Shown here: positions 22,560 to 37,563 of the stretch, piece by piece
Layout of the letters: every line of letters begins with the position of its first letter
How positions within the stretch are numbered: position 1 is the stretch's first letter
DNA from: Pyxicephalus adspersus
Taxonomy: Eukaryota > Chordata > Amphibia > Anura > Pyxicephalidae
DNA: 64,000 bases
Direction: 5' to 3'
Assembly: GCF_032062135.1 (NCBI RefSeq)
Contig: NC_092859.1
Location: 42,228,069 to 42,292,068 of the forward strand
The notes under the pieces: generated by a model
What the model was told of the DNA's origin: nothing
Databases searched by the model: none
Seen by the model: only the letters and a program-made list of their open reading frames with translations
Translations under genes and position numbers: made by a program

Positions 22560-23310
22560 GTGAAACTTAGTGTGTTACTTAGTGTGAAAAGGAATTTCCT
22601 AGCTCCTCAAGAAACATTCTCTGCTTATTATTTTTGGTTGAGTTCCACCCCAGGTAGATGTGGGTCCACAACACAAACGCATTGTATGCAGGCACATCTA
22701 AGATATAAAACGATATAAAAGAATAAAACACAACCATTGGCCATCTCTTGGTCATTCGCTGACCAGGTGTAGGTGGCAGTCAGCTTGTCCAGGTTGTCGT
22801 AAGGTTGTTGTAATTCAGGATAAGTATGGGCTTTTTGTCAGTTTTTGATGACACAGCTGCATCCTTGTGAAAAGTGGACTTAAGTTTCAAACTCTAGTTT
22901 CTTTTTGGACAGTATGAAACAACAGCGGTGGTGTCTGTAAGTGGAAATTTTGAAGAAAGTGGAGCCCTGCCCTTCACCTGCAAAATTTTGGTTGGCAGCT
23001 AAGGTTTATTTTTTTTTTATTGTGCCTACTATGGTAAGTTTCCTCCTGAGAAGTTCTTGTCCAAGGTCATAGCTGGTAAAATATTTGTCACACGTGATAT
23101 TGTGACCCCGAAGTCCAGTAGTCATATCAAGGACTACACGTTTTCCTTGGTTTTTCTCTGGAATGCCACTTGCAGGTTTACCTGTGTAAATCTGTAGGTT
23201 CCATGCATAGCTTGTTTTTGCATCACAGGCTGCCCAGATTTGTATTCCGTATTTGCCTGTATTGCTGTAAGGAGCATTTTCCATGGAAAGGGACAAAACA
23301 TTCAAGGTTT
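22560..23310 (-). pseudogene. piggyBac transposase relic, catalytic core and C-terminus
   Basis: On the minus strand an intact stretch (23006-23305) reads KYGIQIWAACDAKTSYAWN, YTGKPASGIPEKNQGKRVV, LDMTTGLRGHNITCDKYFTS and ELLRRKLTIVGTIKK. This is the piggyBac (PGBD-type) core, and the D of ITCDKYFTS corresponds to the second catalytic aspartate. Downstream in shifted frames come DNLDKLTATYT (about 22755-22790), QRMTKRWPMVVFY and ILDVPAYNAFVLWT (about 22650-22700), then FLEELGNSF near 22590. The order is collinear with the family, but frameshifts and stops make it non-functional. The N-terminal part is at 23815-24150, separated from this part by an inserted MITE. piggyBac transposases excise and insert DNA precisely at TTAA. 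Confidence 0.9.
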
Positions 23311-23380
23311 GTCATAGAAATTATGACTTTTTTTTAGTGACATTAGCATGAACAATTCAGAACATGTCTTGATGTCCCTA

Positions 23381-23803
23381 AGGCTGCGCACACACGTGCA
23401 ATAATTGTTTATACAAAACAAACGATTGACCACCGATCAACGTTCAACATTATTTTGAACGATCGTATAGTGCATGATCCTGTACATGCTGTAACGATAT
23501 GATTGTTCAAAATAATCTATCAATAATGTACACACACTAGATACGATCGTTTGAATGATGCAGACAGTGACGTGTACTAGAGAAAGTGTACTGTAGAACC
23601 ATCCACGACCACTGAAAGACCGTACACACAATAGATTATGAACCATCGTCGCCCAATCAGATCCGCCCGGAAGGTCAATAGTTTCTAGTGACTTTCCTCA
23701 TTCATCTGCGTTGTTGGCCAGTCGTTGTCCACTTTTTTTCTTAAAGATTATCGATTGTCAATCGTTCGTTTACAACAACAATTACTGCATGTGTACATAG
23801 CCT
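23381..23803. mobile_element. MITE with aaggctgcgtacacac-type ends, copy 2, nested in the piggyBac relic
   Basis: The left end aggctgcgcacacacgtgca and the right end tgcatgtgtacatagcct are inverted repeats, extended inward by caataattgtt / aacaacaattact. TA flanks both ends (cccTA|agg and cct|TActc). The interior is rich in cgatcgt/acgatcg words and can fold extensively. The insertion splits the transposase relic at 22560-24150 and so is younger than it. Confidence 0.82.
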
Positions 23804-23814
23804 TACTCTAGTAA

Positions 23815-24150
23815 CAGCAAACTTTGTTATCCCTGGGGTCACCTTTATGACATTTTCAGCAGCTCACCTGCCATGTATGTCAGGAGGTACTGAACAATAG
23901 ATGTACTAACAATAGATGTTACCACTTTAAGATTTGAATGTTTCAGTAGGAATGGAAGTAGCTTCAGCAGTGGTGGTCTCCCCATCAGACTTATCAGATG
24001 TGTCTGTGAATTCTGGTTGATACTCTACTTCGTCTTTCGTCTCAGAAACCTGTTCATCCTTATCGCTATGCTGGTCTGCATCCTCTGTCTCATTTTCACC
24101 AGGATATAATCCATAATTTCACTTTTTGAATATCTTCTATGCATTTTTAC
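23815..24150 (-). pseudogene. piggyBac transposase relic, acidic N-terminal region
   Basis: On the minus strand the frames give RRYSKSEIMDYI, then after a frameshift YPGENETEDADQHSDKDEQV and an acidic, Ser/Thr-rich tail to about 23930. An acidic leader beginning with an arginine-rich start is typical for the N-terminus of PGBD-type transposases. Its position just upstream of the catalytic core on the same strand, interrupted only by the MITE at 23381-23803, supports the assignment. Confidence 0.6.
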
Positions 24151-24192
24151 AATCTGAAAATAGGGGATGTGTGCTTTGCAATTAACAAGTCT

Positions 24193-24610
24193 TTCTAAGG
24201 CTGCGTACACACGTGCAATAATTGTCGTTGGAAACGAACGATCAACGAAAGATCGTTTGATAATTGTTAACAAAAAAAGTGCACAACGACTGGTCAACGA
24301 CGCCGACAAACTAGGAATCTAGCTGGAAACTAACGACTGTTCCGGCGGATCTGATTAGGCGACGATCGTTCGTAATCTATTGTGTATACGGTCGTTCAGT
24401 GATTGTGGATTGTTCTGTGATGCACTTTCTCCTGTACATGTCACTTCCTGCATCATTTGAACGATCGTTCAAAGGAACGTTCCTAGTGTGTAAATTGTTC
24501 GTGGATTATATTTGAACAATCGTATCGTTACAATATATGAATAATTGAATATGATCACTCAAAATAATCGTGTATAATCGTGGATCGTTCGTTTTCAAAC
24601 GTTTATTTTT
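24193..24610. mobile_element. MITE with aaggctgcgtacacac-type ends, copy 3 (right end degraded)
   Basis: The left end is ctaaggctgcgtacacacgt followed by gcaataattgtcgttgg, almost identical to copy 2. The interior has aacgatcgttc palindromes. The right side reaches tggatcgttcgttttcaaac and then decays into tttacatagag. It inserted just upstream of the piggyBac relic's N-terminus. Confidence 0.75.
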
Positions 24611-27608
24611 GTTTTATTTTGTTTACATAGAGGTTCCTGACAAATTAAAAAAACAAAAAACCCATGCAATAAACAAATTTACGTTCTACTTATGTTAATG
24701 ACCCTAAGTATATAGAAAGATTACCAAAGCACAGCTGTAAGCAGCAGGTAAAAGGGGAACAAGAGGAAGAAAGCTCTCTCTGACCTAGGGCTCAGGAAAG
24801 CTGCCTGTAAGAGCCATTTTTTGTACCAAATGTGAGTAAAGGTTGCTGGAACGTTTGAAATGAGTTGGCTGGGTTAGCCACCAACTAGTAGAGAGGAATC
24901 TGCCTGACTGGCTAGGATTTATTTTGGTTGTTTTGTTTTCTTATGCAACCTTTTAATAAATCTGACTGCGGGTCAGTTTCAAACCTATTTACTGTCTCCA
25001 GTGTGCTTCATCCACCTCTCCTTCAGTCTGAGAGTACCTCTTACCCCAGAAGAGGTGATCCCACAATATATATTGCAAACTGTTGGATCTATTCATCCCT
25101 TTTTTTCTAACTGTAAGAAGAACTCATAGTGTTTTTATAATTATTTATTAGCATTTATAAAAATGTCTTATTGCCAGATTCAGACCTGCCTCGGGATTGA
25201 GTTATCATGTGCATATCACAGTGGCTGGCAGCTTGGCCACTTTCACCACACTGCTGCTTTCTAAAGAACCAGGGACTGCCAATATGACAGCAATTCATTC
25301 TCCGTTTGGCTGCTGTGGATAGAAGCTAATTGTAGTGTCTCCCCTAAGGCAACAGTTCACTGGCAGGAGAAATGCTAACCACACTGCAACCTCATTGCTA
25401 GCCTGCCTTGATTTGAAGCAAATAAAACAATAAATACTAATACATATAATGTTTTCCACTTGCAGCCCATAGGTAGTCAGTCAGAAACACAAAAAGTGAT
25501 TTTCACCAGCTGTGTTATGAAATAGACTTTAATGGAGATCAAATTACCCAGACTGCAAAGGGGCTGACACAAGAGAGACATAACTCTTAGAAAGGATGTG
25601 TTACACGGAGTGTATCATTACTATTTTTATTATTTTTGTAAAATATAAATTTTCTACAAGCTTGTAACAAACAAAAATACTGAAAACCTACCTGGGCCCC
25701 TGTGATCTGAGCAGGAAATTTTGAGGGTTGGTAGGATAAATATTGGGTTGTTTTGCAGCAAAACACACGCTGATGTGGGTCCATTTTTTTCTTTTTGCTG
25801 ATGTTATAATTCATAATGCATGAAAGTTGCTGTAGGTGATGGCTTTCCAGAGCTACAGCTGCAAGGGTAGTGCACCTACCTATTAATTTTTTATGGGATA
25901 GGGTTAGTTTTGGGGGTAGACCTAGGTACCTATCACAATTTTTTTATATATACTCTCTTTTACTCTTCCTTGTTTTTATCTTCAGCCATCTTGATTGGGT
26001 GGGGGACACGGGCAGGCACTTGAGAGTTTATTTTGTCCTGCCAGGGAAGCCAGGATGTACCAGTTATCTTAGCATGCACAGCTCAACAATTTTTGACCGT
26101 TGAGGGGAGCAATCAGGCAGGTAAGCAAGTTTTATTGCAGAAAAGAAGAACCTTAGTTTTGCTTATTATATAGATTTTATATCGAAGGTACATCACTTTT
26201 AGAAATAATTATAATGGTTGTCTTTGTTACTTTTTCCTTTTTTTTTTTTCATTCTTCTGTTCTATATTTCTATTCTTAATTTAAACATAAAGATTCATCA
26301 CTAGAGGTATTTATATGTGTTTCTGATGAATAGGAAAATGTTATTCTAACAGCCGAGTGAAATTGTTCCTAATAAATCAGGCTTAACTAAGACTAAAACT
26401 AAAAGAGAGGAAGGAACAGTAATCACAACTATTGACCATACCTCAGATTTTCACTTTCTTTCAGAGCTACGGCCTCAAGCAGATTCATCAGTGTCCAATT
26501 TTTCAGGTTGTTTTGGATGTTTGCATGCTGATATTTGCTGTATTTGCTTATGTATTTTATTGGTGGCACAGTTTCTTTAAGGAGAGTGTTCCATGTCACA
26601 GGAGTGCCTGGATCAAAAGGCTAAAGAGAATTAAAAATCCTTGGCACATAAAATCGTTACCAATGATTAATGTCAGCTATGGGTTGCCATTACCTAACAC
26701 ATGTAACATGACACGTGTTAACATGCGTTAAAGTATTACTTACATTGTACTTCCAACTCTCCAGTAGAAGCAAGTCACAATTATGTATTAAATATGCTAA
26801 CAAAAAAACAAAAACTTGTAGCCATCTTCTGTCATTTTCTAACCTAGACATTTAAATGTATTATGAATGCACACTCATGAAGTTCATACAGAAGTCTCTT
26901 TTAAAATAATTTATTGCTAATGCAGACAAACTTCAGCGTGGGAATACTAAGTGATCCAAGGTGTAACATTTTTACATCTGACAGAGAATATGGTACAGTT
27001 TCTTTGTCTTTTCTCCTTTGCAACCAGACAACATCTTTGTTTAGGAATCATTTAGGGTGAAGATTCTCTTCTAGACACATTCTGGTTCAGTTTTGCAAAG
27101 CTTGATGATAGATTTGTTTGAGTGGTTTCCACTAAAAACATATATGCAAAAGGGTTGTTTTTTAATATTGCCCTTCTATTTTTCAGTGGCAAAGGAGGAA
27201 TTTATAAATTGTCTTGACAAATTCCCATGGCCAATGTCTAAATTGAGTAGAACAAGAAACAGCAGAGGTCATAACAGTGTTATGTTGTAGTATAATATTG
27301 ATGTCCTCATAAATGCAGTCTAATTATTTGTGCCTGTCTTATACACTAATTTCTTGTTTGTTATCATACATATTTTTCCTAGCAGTTTTAGGATTAAAAC
27401 ATGTTAAAGTCATTTTAGTTGCTGGTTAACTTGCCTCTTTGATTTTCAGGTGTATGTTTAGGGTTCCTTTTTGTATCTGTGTTTTTTAGGCTGGGTTTTA
27501 TACCCTTATAGTCAGATCCTTCATGTAATATGTTTATTGTACGTGAATGCTTGTCAAGTGAACCCAGAGTTCAGTAAGATTGTGATTCTTGCTCTATGCT
27601 ATTACATT
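24611..27608. other. Non-coding sequence; possible solo LTR near 24730-25075
   Basis: The sequence at about 24730-25075 has an LTR-like arrangement: a possible TG start, aataaatctgactgcgggtc as a polyadenylation-signal region and an end at gatcccaca. No flanking duplication was found, so this is a weak suggestion. The rest (25100-27608) shows no recognisable gene or element. Confidence 0.35.
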
Positions 27609-27624
27609 ATTTCTCATATTTTTT
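27609..27624. repeat. Target-site duplication, left copy, of the L1-like insertion
   Basis: atttctcatatttttt is identical to 29117-29132. Its T-rich end merges with the element's poly(T), so at least the 12 bases atttctcatatt are unambiguous. Confidence 0.88.
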
Positions 27625-29116
27625 TTTTTTTTTTTTTAAGTAACCAACAGAACATACAGATACATCATTAAACCATACACAAAAGGTGAAACATTACATA
27701 GGAAAGGCAATTACGGAGCATAATATTACACTTTTTACTATTTCTGTTGTAAAAAAACATCTAATAATATAGTGCAGTCTACAAATATATTGAACATCCT
27801 ATGGAAAAAAGCTACCTAAAACATAGGTCAAACTCAATCTGAGTACCATTGGTTACCAGTTTTCAGTAGTTAATAAAAGGAAATAACATAGAGAAAAAAG
27901 AAGAAGAAAAGATACAATAGAAAAGAATAAGCAAGCGGAGGAAAGGGAGAAGGGTGGAGTGATAAGTAAGGTGGGGGGGTTGGTTAGTGTGGATATGCCC
28001 GTGTAGCACTAGGAACCTAGACTGGAGGATGGAGTAGTCTTATATAGTCTGCCTAACATTTAAAGTTATCCGAGTAAAACCAGGTGCGTACTGGCCTATA
28101 AGGAGGCTTATCCCGTGATTTCATAAGTTCTTCCATAAATTGTATATTGTTCACCCTGGAAATCCACTGCTGTAAAGTAGGAGGAGCAGTTTGCTTCCAT
28201 AATGGTGGGATTCACACCTTGGCTGCGTTTAGTGGGTGGCACGGAAATTATATTAATTAAACGGCTTTATAGCGTTTCCTCGACAGTGTCGACACATGAG
28301 GCAAGGCGAGCTCCGGTTTATTAGTAATGGAGATTTTCTGTTAGTCTCAAAATGATCTCTGCTACACCAAACCAAAACGAGGTCAGGGCAGGACAGCTCC
28401 GGAAGATGTGTACAAAGTGCCAGTATGTTGCCCGCATCTCCAGCACTGCGGATTTGTATGTGGATACATTTTTGTTAAACGGTCTGGGGTCCAAACCCTT
28501 CTTGTGAGTAATTTGTAATTTGTCTCTTGGTACTGGTTACTAATCGAGGCCTTGTGCCCATAGTGTAGCATACTGCATACACTACACAGCATACATACGT
28601 AAATTAAATGTTAAGGTCTCTCTCCCATATAGTATGAAAAAAGGGTCGGGGATATCGCGGGACTCCAACTGCAATGTATAAACATATGAAAGCACTCCTC
28701 TCAATAGGTCTCCAGGCATACATAAACTCTCCAAAGGAGCAAGAGGGCGGCAAAACTCTGGTGCTGATGGGAGCGAGGAAACAAAGTGTTGGAACTGTAC
28801 TTTTCTCCACACATCTAAACAGGGAAGGGAGAGATCCATTTTGATTTGTTCAATCTTACATCAACTATTGGAATGTAGGAAATGGGTCGCCCTATAAATA
28901 TCATTTTCTATCTAAACCTTAAACATTGGGTCTTTCCTACTAGTCTGAAATTTAGGATGTCCCAGTATAGGGGACAACGGGGAGGGGAATGGCTTTAATC
29001 CCTTCTGCACGAAAGTGGTTACTACTCTAAGTGTCTCTCCTATTAAAGGGTGTCAGCGAAGAGCTGTGCAATCTTCCGACGTCCGAGTCCACGCTGCTAC
29101 ACTTAGCAATATAGGG
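27625..29116 (-). mobile_element. 5'-truncated L1/Tx1-group LINE insertion
   Basis: The insertion is in minus orientation, with its poly(A) tail seen as the T run ending near 27638. It is bracketed by 16-bp target duplications at 27609-27624 and 29117-29132. At 28383-28592 the minus strand reads TRRVWTPDRLTKMYPHTNPQ followed by CWRCGQHTGTLYTSS. This is the C-terminal zinc-knuckle-like segment of L1-group ORF2 (CWRC followed by a GTLxH-like block). Further upstream frames (28582-28839) continue the ORF2 remnant with frameshifts. The endonuclease and reverse transcriptase domains are absent. The insertion is about 1.5 kb, the duplications are clear, and the element is probably moderately young. 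Confidence 0.88.
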
Positions 29117-29132
29117 ATTTCTCATATTTTTT
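29117..29132. repeat. Target-site duplication, right copy, of the L1-like insertion
   Basis: atttctcatatttttt is identical to the left copy at 27609-27624. Confidence 0.88.
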
Positions 29133-30359
29133 CAAAATGTATAACTTACATCTGCTAGATCTAGAAGAGACACAGATCCAGCTTTCAAAGATTTTGTAGA
29201 TCGTATTTGTAATTAGAGAACCAATTGATCAATGTGAAAAAATGAAATCGGAGTGGAGGACTGGCAAGTCATAGTCTTCTTTCCAGCATTGTGAAGCAAT
29301 TCAGCAACTTTATAATCATCTAGGGAATATTCATCATTTAGTATGAATCTTATTTCCTGTCATATGCTTTTGTTTTTCTCTTCGGCATGATACAATAATT
29401 TTAACAATTAAGCAGGAAATTAGCTGAGCTTCACATCCAGGCGTGCCATGAAAGCAAATATTACTGAAATAGTGCTTGTAACTCTGAGTCTTTTTGTGTG
29501 AAAATAAACGCTTATCTGATTTCATAATACTTGGCAATTTAGCTGTTAGCACAGTAGATTATCGGTGTAGTCATTTTCAAGGGGAGCATGATCATGATCT
29601 AATTTACTTGTCTATTTTCATGATACTGCTGTCTACTGAATATTCCCTGAAAAGCCATGAATGGGGATATTTATTATCACTGTCATTATACTCTGTTACA
29701 TAGCAACACTCACTTTCAAGTAAGAACTTATCAGCAACTTGTATAGTAACTGATGGCTAGAGATAAGCAATTTGATTAACCATGGATCTTGTAGCTTTTG
29801 ACACTTTGAAGTTGAAATGGAAATCCAATTTACCCTAAAGCTGAACTTCAAGAAAAAATTGCCCAATAATGGTATAAATTAAACAAGTAGGTCTCCAAAC
29901 TGCAATCTTTGCCCTCAATCTGAATTGGCTTTCCCCAATATTACCTATTTTCTATCACTAGATATCCAGCTCTTCTAGGTTGAATATATAACCATTGGTA
30001 TTCAGTTTAATTCCTCTGGCTGCCATGGTCACTCCCCTTGGTCAGTGTCTGAGCAGCATTTAGTGCACTACTAATAACTGCCCATTGCCACCATCAAAGA
30101 AGAATCATACCATTAACAGATTGAAAACACCTACTTGCCCTCTCTAGGCAGCCGTCGGTCCTCCATGTGCTGAACCATCCTCCTTCCTGACATTATATCT
30201 TTAATTCACTGTAACCATATCCTGCTAATCATACAGTAAGCTATCGGTAATCAGTAGACTTCATTCTGTCACAGGGGTCGTCCTTCAATATATACTAAAC
30301 TACAGTCTAAATTGAGTGCAACATTTTTGTTGACACTTCCTAAAATTAGGATAATAATG
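29133..30359. other. Non-coding sequence, nothing recognised
   Basis: The sequence is AT-rich, with no gene or repeat ends identified. Confidence 0.5.
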
Positions 30360-30625
30360 ATCATAATGAGATGTAGAACCTAGGCGGAGTCCCGCTCCGT
30401 CCTGGAATCCTCCTTCATTTGTTCTTCTTACAGCTACGTCACCTGCTAGATCGGGTAGCCTGCTGTAAATGGAAACTTTTTTTCCCACTGCAGGAAAAAT
30501 CCCCTTCTGCACATGCCCAAGACAAGGGCAAAAAACAGAAGTGGAGGGGCTTTCTTCATTATTTTAAAAAAAAATGTTTTTCTTTATATAAAAGGGTTAT
30601 CTACCCTTTTACGGAAAGGAAAAAA
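30360..30625 (-). repeat. CpG-bearing interspersed repeat, copy 3 (partial)
   Basis: Read on the minus strand it has cccttttatataaag near its start, gggcatgtgcagaagg, gggaaaaaaagtttcc and gtgacgtagctgtaag. These align in order with the copy at 8175-8665. On the + strand the end shows a small hairpin, aaaagggt and acccttttacgg. Confidence 0.5.
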
Positions 30626-33086
<2,461 letters not shown>

Positions 33087-33088
33087 TA

Positions 33089-33678
33089 CAGTGGTACCTT
33101 GGTATAAGTCTTTAATCCATTCCAGATCCTCGGGCTTATACCAAACAGGACTTATACCAAACACATTTTCCCCATATGAAATAAAAGGAAAATGATTAAT
33201 CCATTCCCCTGAAAAAAATCCTATTGTTATTGGCATATTATACATTGATTGATGGGGATTGTATAACATAATTTAAACACTGCTTAATACTAAAATACAT
33301 AAATACAAAAGAATCTAGATGAAATAAATGAAAATTTAACCCCACTTTACCTTGCTGAGAAGAGTTGAGTGCCTACTAGGATGGTGCTGAGAAGGGAGGA
33401 GGAGGAGATATTATGTAATTCACAGAGAGTTATAGCGCGGGTTGTTCACTGAATGGTAGCAACTGGCGTGCTGACGCTCGTGGGCAGTTTTGTCTTTGTC
33501 TCGGGAGAGGTAAATAAGGGTAGCGTGCGGTGTTATGACTCATTTTGACCCATACAATTCTAGCATAAAGGTTGTATACCAAGCAAACGTTGTGTACCAA
33601 ACAAAATGTTTCGTGTCCAAACACGATTTATACCAAGTTGGACTTATTCCAAAGAGGACTTTTACCTAGGTAACACTG
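33089..33678. mobile_element. Tc1/mariner-type MITE with TA target duplication
   Basis: The ends cagtggtaccttggtataag and cttttacctaggtaacactg are imperfect inverted repeats, flanked by TA at 33087-33088 and 33679-33680. The subterminal words gcttataccaaac and gacttataccaaac, with taccaaacaaaatg near the other end, repeat the same motif. The element is 590 bp with no transposase. TA duplication with CAGTGGTACC-like termini fits a mariner-type non-autonomous family. The minus-strand frame at 33063-33269 lies within it. Confidence 0.88.
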
Positions 33679-33680
33679 TA

Positions 33681-34924
33681 CATGGAAGTCCTAATTTAGA
33701 AAGACACCATAGAAATAAAGGAGATGAGAAGCTTATGGTGAGTTGAAATGGCACTGCTCTGCCTGTGAACAGATACCTTGTCATTACCGTTAGACGTGGA
33801 GAAGACTTTTTTGAGCCCCACCAGCTGCCATTTCTATGTGCAGTGAAAACATGAATGCACTTTAGTGCTCCTGTAAAATGTTAAAAGGTTCCTTTATCAT
33901 TGTGGAGTTTTAAAAGGATCCATCATACAAAATGCTTCTACATAGTCAAAAGTAGTGTCCTTTATTTAGCAAGGTAAATCCTAATATGTATGTCTGAAAA
34001 ATCCAAACAGATTACACTTTACCAAATGGAGAAAAACAGACAACATGAGAAGAATTGAAGCAATCTGGAAGGGAGGGGAATCTCCATTCAGCACTTTAAT
34101 GAACATCTTGCCATTTTTACATGTTGAAGTTTTGCCTCGCAGAGTAAAAACAAAGCATCATGAATTGACAAGTCGATTCATTTGGGATTTAATTACTTGC
34201 TGTCTGCTTACTCATACACATGCTGTGTGTGGGAGTGCGAGTGAATGTTGGACATGTTTCATAAATTGATACAAGTGACTTCTGTCATACTGCAGTGATT
34301 TGCTCCTTTTGACTTTGGTAGTAGCAAGATGTACCCTCTGTAAATAGCAGGAACTATCTCATTACTTTGCTTGAGTTTAGTTCATGGATTCAGCTGAACA
34401 CTGTAATATTGCACTGAATTAGGGTACATAGTTGAATATGTCCATTACTGTTTACACAAACATTTCTTAAAATAATTTATTGAGTTGGTTTTCCATCAAG
34501 GAGAAATATCTATCTGAATATTTTACAAATAAACCAGCTAAAGTCTCTTTGACCGGCATTTTAAATGTGATTATCCATTTGTTTATTGCTGAAACGAAAA
34601 GGAGAAATCGGGTTCCTTGCTACTCTGGTCAACTGAGTTGACCTAATTGTAGATAGAACTTTGTTATGTTGTCCCAGAAGATGTATACTTGATGCCTCCT
34701 GCGCCATTTTTAAAAAAAAAACTTTAACATGTTTCAATATACAGTTTTGTGAAAAAAGAAAATCCAAGTACAGATGTCACATTTCTGTCGCTAAACAACA
34801 TCCTTTGTGACTGTTTCCATTGACAGGAGAATGAACCAGTCCTGTACATACTGCACTATTCTGTTCTATGGAGAGGGGAGGAAAGGGAAAGCGGCCCTCC
34901 CTGTTGTGTATGTAGTTTAAATAT
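33681..34924. other. Non-coding sequence, nothing recognised
   Basis: No gene or repeat ends were recognised. The frames at 34045-34269 and 34561-34767 have no recognisable family. Confidence 0.5.
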
Positions 34925-35345
34925 GTTAAAGCGGAACTAAAACACAAAATAAATCACACTTACCTTTAAACCCACGTCCCTCGTCCGATAAAGACAGAAT
35001 GAGAGCGCAGAGACTTCTGACATACTTCATCCTAGGAGGCTTCTGGCTGCTATTTCTGCGCATGGCTGATCTTTGGCATGTGCAAAAGGAGCTTTTTCTT
35101 CAATGGGGGAAAAAATGCAGATCCCATGAATGCACAGTGAGTTCGGCACTCTTCCCCCCCAACACATTTACAACAGGTTACACAGACAGAAGGCAGAAGA
35201 AGATGGCGGCGACAGGACGAAACCGGATTACAGGACAACGCAGGACTCGATGTAGGAAACCTCTGGAGGGATCTACGAGTTTGTTGAAAGTCAATGTGAG
35301 TGATTTTTTTTTTTTTTTTGGTTTACTTTCACTCACAGACAAAGA
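34925..35345 (+). repeat. CpG-bearing interspersed repeat, copy 4 (probable MITE)
   Basis: It begins ttaaagcggaactaaaacac, followed by cacttacctttaaa. It contains ggcttctggctgctatttct, gcgcatggc and agatggcggcgacagg, and ends with aatgtgagtg, a T run and ggtttacttt. The ends are complementary in outline (TTAAAG...CTTT). The 116-codon frame over it is a repeat artefact. Confidence 0.6.
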
Positions 35346-36702
35346 CTAGATCTTCTGGGACAAGTGTTCTCTATACTGAAAAAAGCAAAGATAAAGTTAC
35401 TTGGCCACTGTGACAGTACGTATATTTGTAGCAAACCTTTAAGGAGAAAAAGTAAAGTAATGGAAATGTTGGAGTTGGTTTTTGGCTTCATGGCATGCGC
35501 AGGAAAATTTTAGGTAATCTGTCTGAAAGTTGCTATAGCTCAAATTAAGTAATGGAGGGTAATGGGTATATATCAGTTGAAAAAATAATAAAGACATTAT
35601 TTCTATTGTTTATTGTCTTTATTTTAGGGGCTGATTAAACACCTTTCTGGAAAAAGCCTTTACTGGAAATGTTCCTGTATTTGGGAGGCTTCCTTATTAG
35701 AAAGGTTTTTGGTTGTGCCAAAGGGACATCTTTTTTGCCTCACGTTTTTTTTTATTGAATGCATTTACCATTTTACATTACTGTTTTAAATAATACATAA
35801 CTTCATTCGGGTCCTTTCAATACTTTTACTCGTTTAAAGCTTGGTTCTGTTTATATATATATATATATTTTTTTTTTCCTTCCATGAATATTAACCCGCA
35901 TGCACATACTCATTCCTGCTACATTTCCATGCACTATTCAGCATCCAGTTCAGGCTGCCATGTGTTGCATTGCAGTTCATTAATAAGGTGCATTTTGGAT
36001 GCCATTATCAATGAATGGCAATCCAGTATAGTAGTACATTGCGTTAGCTTCTGTGTTTTGCATAGAAAATCATTTATTAAGACATTGCACTAGTGTAAAT
36101 GATTCCTTTTATTAACAGTTTGTAGGATATGGCGCAAACCTGGTTGTGATTTAATTTTCGTCTACATCACAATATACCTACAGGAGAGATTTTCTCTCTT
36201 TTTTTATTTTCCTTTGTACATAAAATAATCCTTAAAAAATCCCTCTTTGTCATCCCTGGATAATTCTGTCTGTCAATGGAAAGTGCAAGCTCTTAGATCT
36301 GACTGTCAGCATAGAATAAAAATCTGCCAGGGTGTTATCCCTCTTACCGTATACCTTTCATCATACAAACGTGCCTTTTTAAAAGCCTCTCCTTGTTCTA
36401 CATTTCTTTGTTGGACTTGTTTATTTATTTCAGTTCCCTTTAGCTGTATGATATTACATTTTAGGAAATGTAAGGTGGTGTGATTTTTTTTTTTCTAATT
36501 TCAAAACAGATCTATTATGTAACTTCAGTCCCTCATTAAAGTGGAAGTATTGCAGAATAATGCATCATCTAGTATGCCCTTATTGTTGAGTTAAAGCTGA
36601 ATTACAACAAGCAATGCATATATTTAGAAAGTTTTACCTGTTAAAGAATTTGTATTTCTGTTAAGCCAGTCGTGTGATTTCCACAATCATGTTTGAGAGC
36701 AG
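35346..36702. other. Non-coding sequence with a short TA run
   Basis: A (TA)n run of about nine units lies near 35853-35870. Nothing else was recognised. Confidence 0.5.
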
Positions 36703-36834
36703 ATTAGATTGCTAGTTCTTTGGGGCAGTGTCTTTTCCTCCTCCTGTGTCACTGTCTGTCATTTGTCAACCCCATTTATTGTACAGCGCTACATAATATG
36801 TTGGCGCTATATAAATACTGTTTATTAATAATAC
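36703..36834 (+). repeat. Retroposon 3' tail family, copy 1
   Basis: The sequence tagattgctagttctttggg, then tcctcctcctgtgtcactgt, cccatttattgtacagcgc and tgttggcgctatataaat ends in tttattaataata. The same blocks occur at 56262-56384 and, inverted, at 60919-61065. The shared simple-repeat end (TAATAAT) fits the 3' end of a SINE or LINE. Confidence 0.75.
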
Positions 36835-37563
36835 CAGCGGAACCAAGTTTGTGGCCTCTGCTCTACCGCTGATACAACATGGTCAACTTGCTGCCTCCAG
36901 CGGACATTGAAGGAGCAGCTGTATACTGATGATGTTCATAATTTATTTTTGTTTCTTGACATAATGTTCATTATCAGATCTAATGCATGCAGCACACCAG
37001 AATATTAGTGTTACACACACACATTACAACACACTATAAGGATGATTTACTAAAGGAGTATAACCTGTTCACTTCCCAAAGTTAAAAATCAATTGCAAGG
37101 GGATGTGAACAGCCTATTATGGATAATAGATGTAATGTTACTAGATAAAAGTTTAATTACATTGTATCATCATTATATTTTCACACGATTCATAGAAAAC
37201 TTTAACTTTTCCTGTTTTCTTTCATGCGCCATTTTAATAGTTTTTACATGAAAAACCAATGATGGGTAAACTTTTTGGGCTAGTCCTCTTAAGGTGCCTT
37301 TGTCAATGCGCTTTTGTTTGTGTCTATGAGAATCTAATAACCCACCTAAAGCAGGGCAAATGCACACATACAGACACACAAACACTTAGTACTAATATAT
37401 AAATTGCTTTATAAATAAGCCCTTAAAAAAGTTAGATCACATACCCTTACATCCTCCATAGGTAATGTGATGAAACGACCAGCTGGCAGGTGGGAGAAAG
37501 TGTGTTCTATGTATGAGCCTTTGTAATATGTTGTATATTTGACATCTGCAAGTGCTAATGAAG
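36835..37563. other. AT-rich non-coding sequence, nothing recognised
   Basis: No gene or element ends were recognised. Confidence 0.5.
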
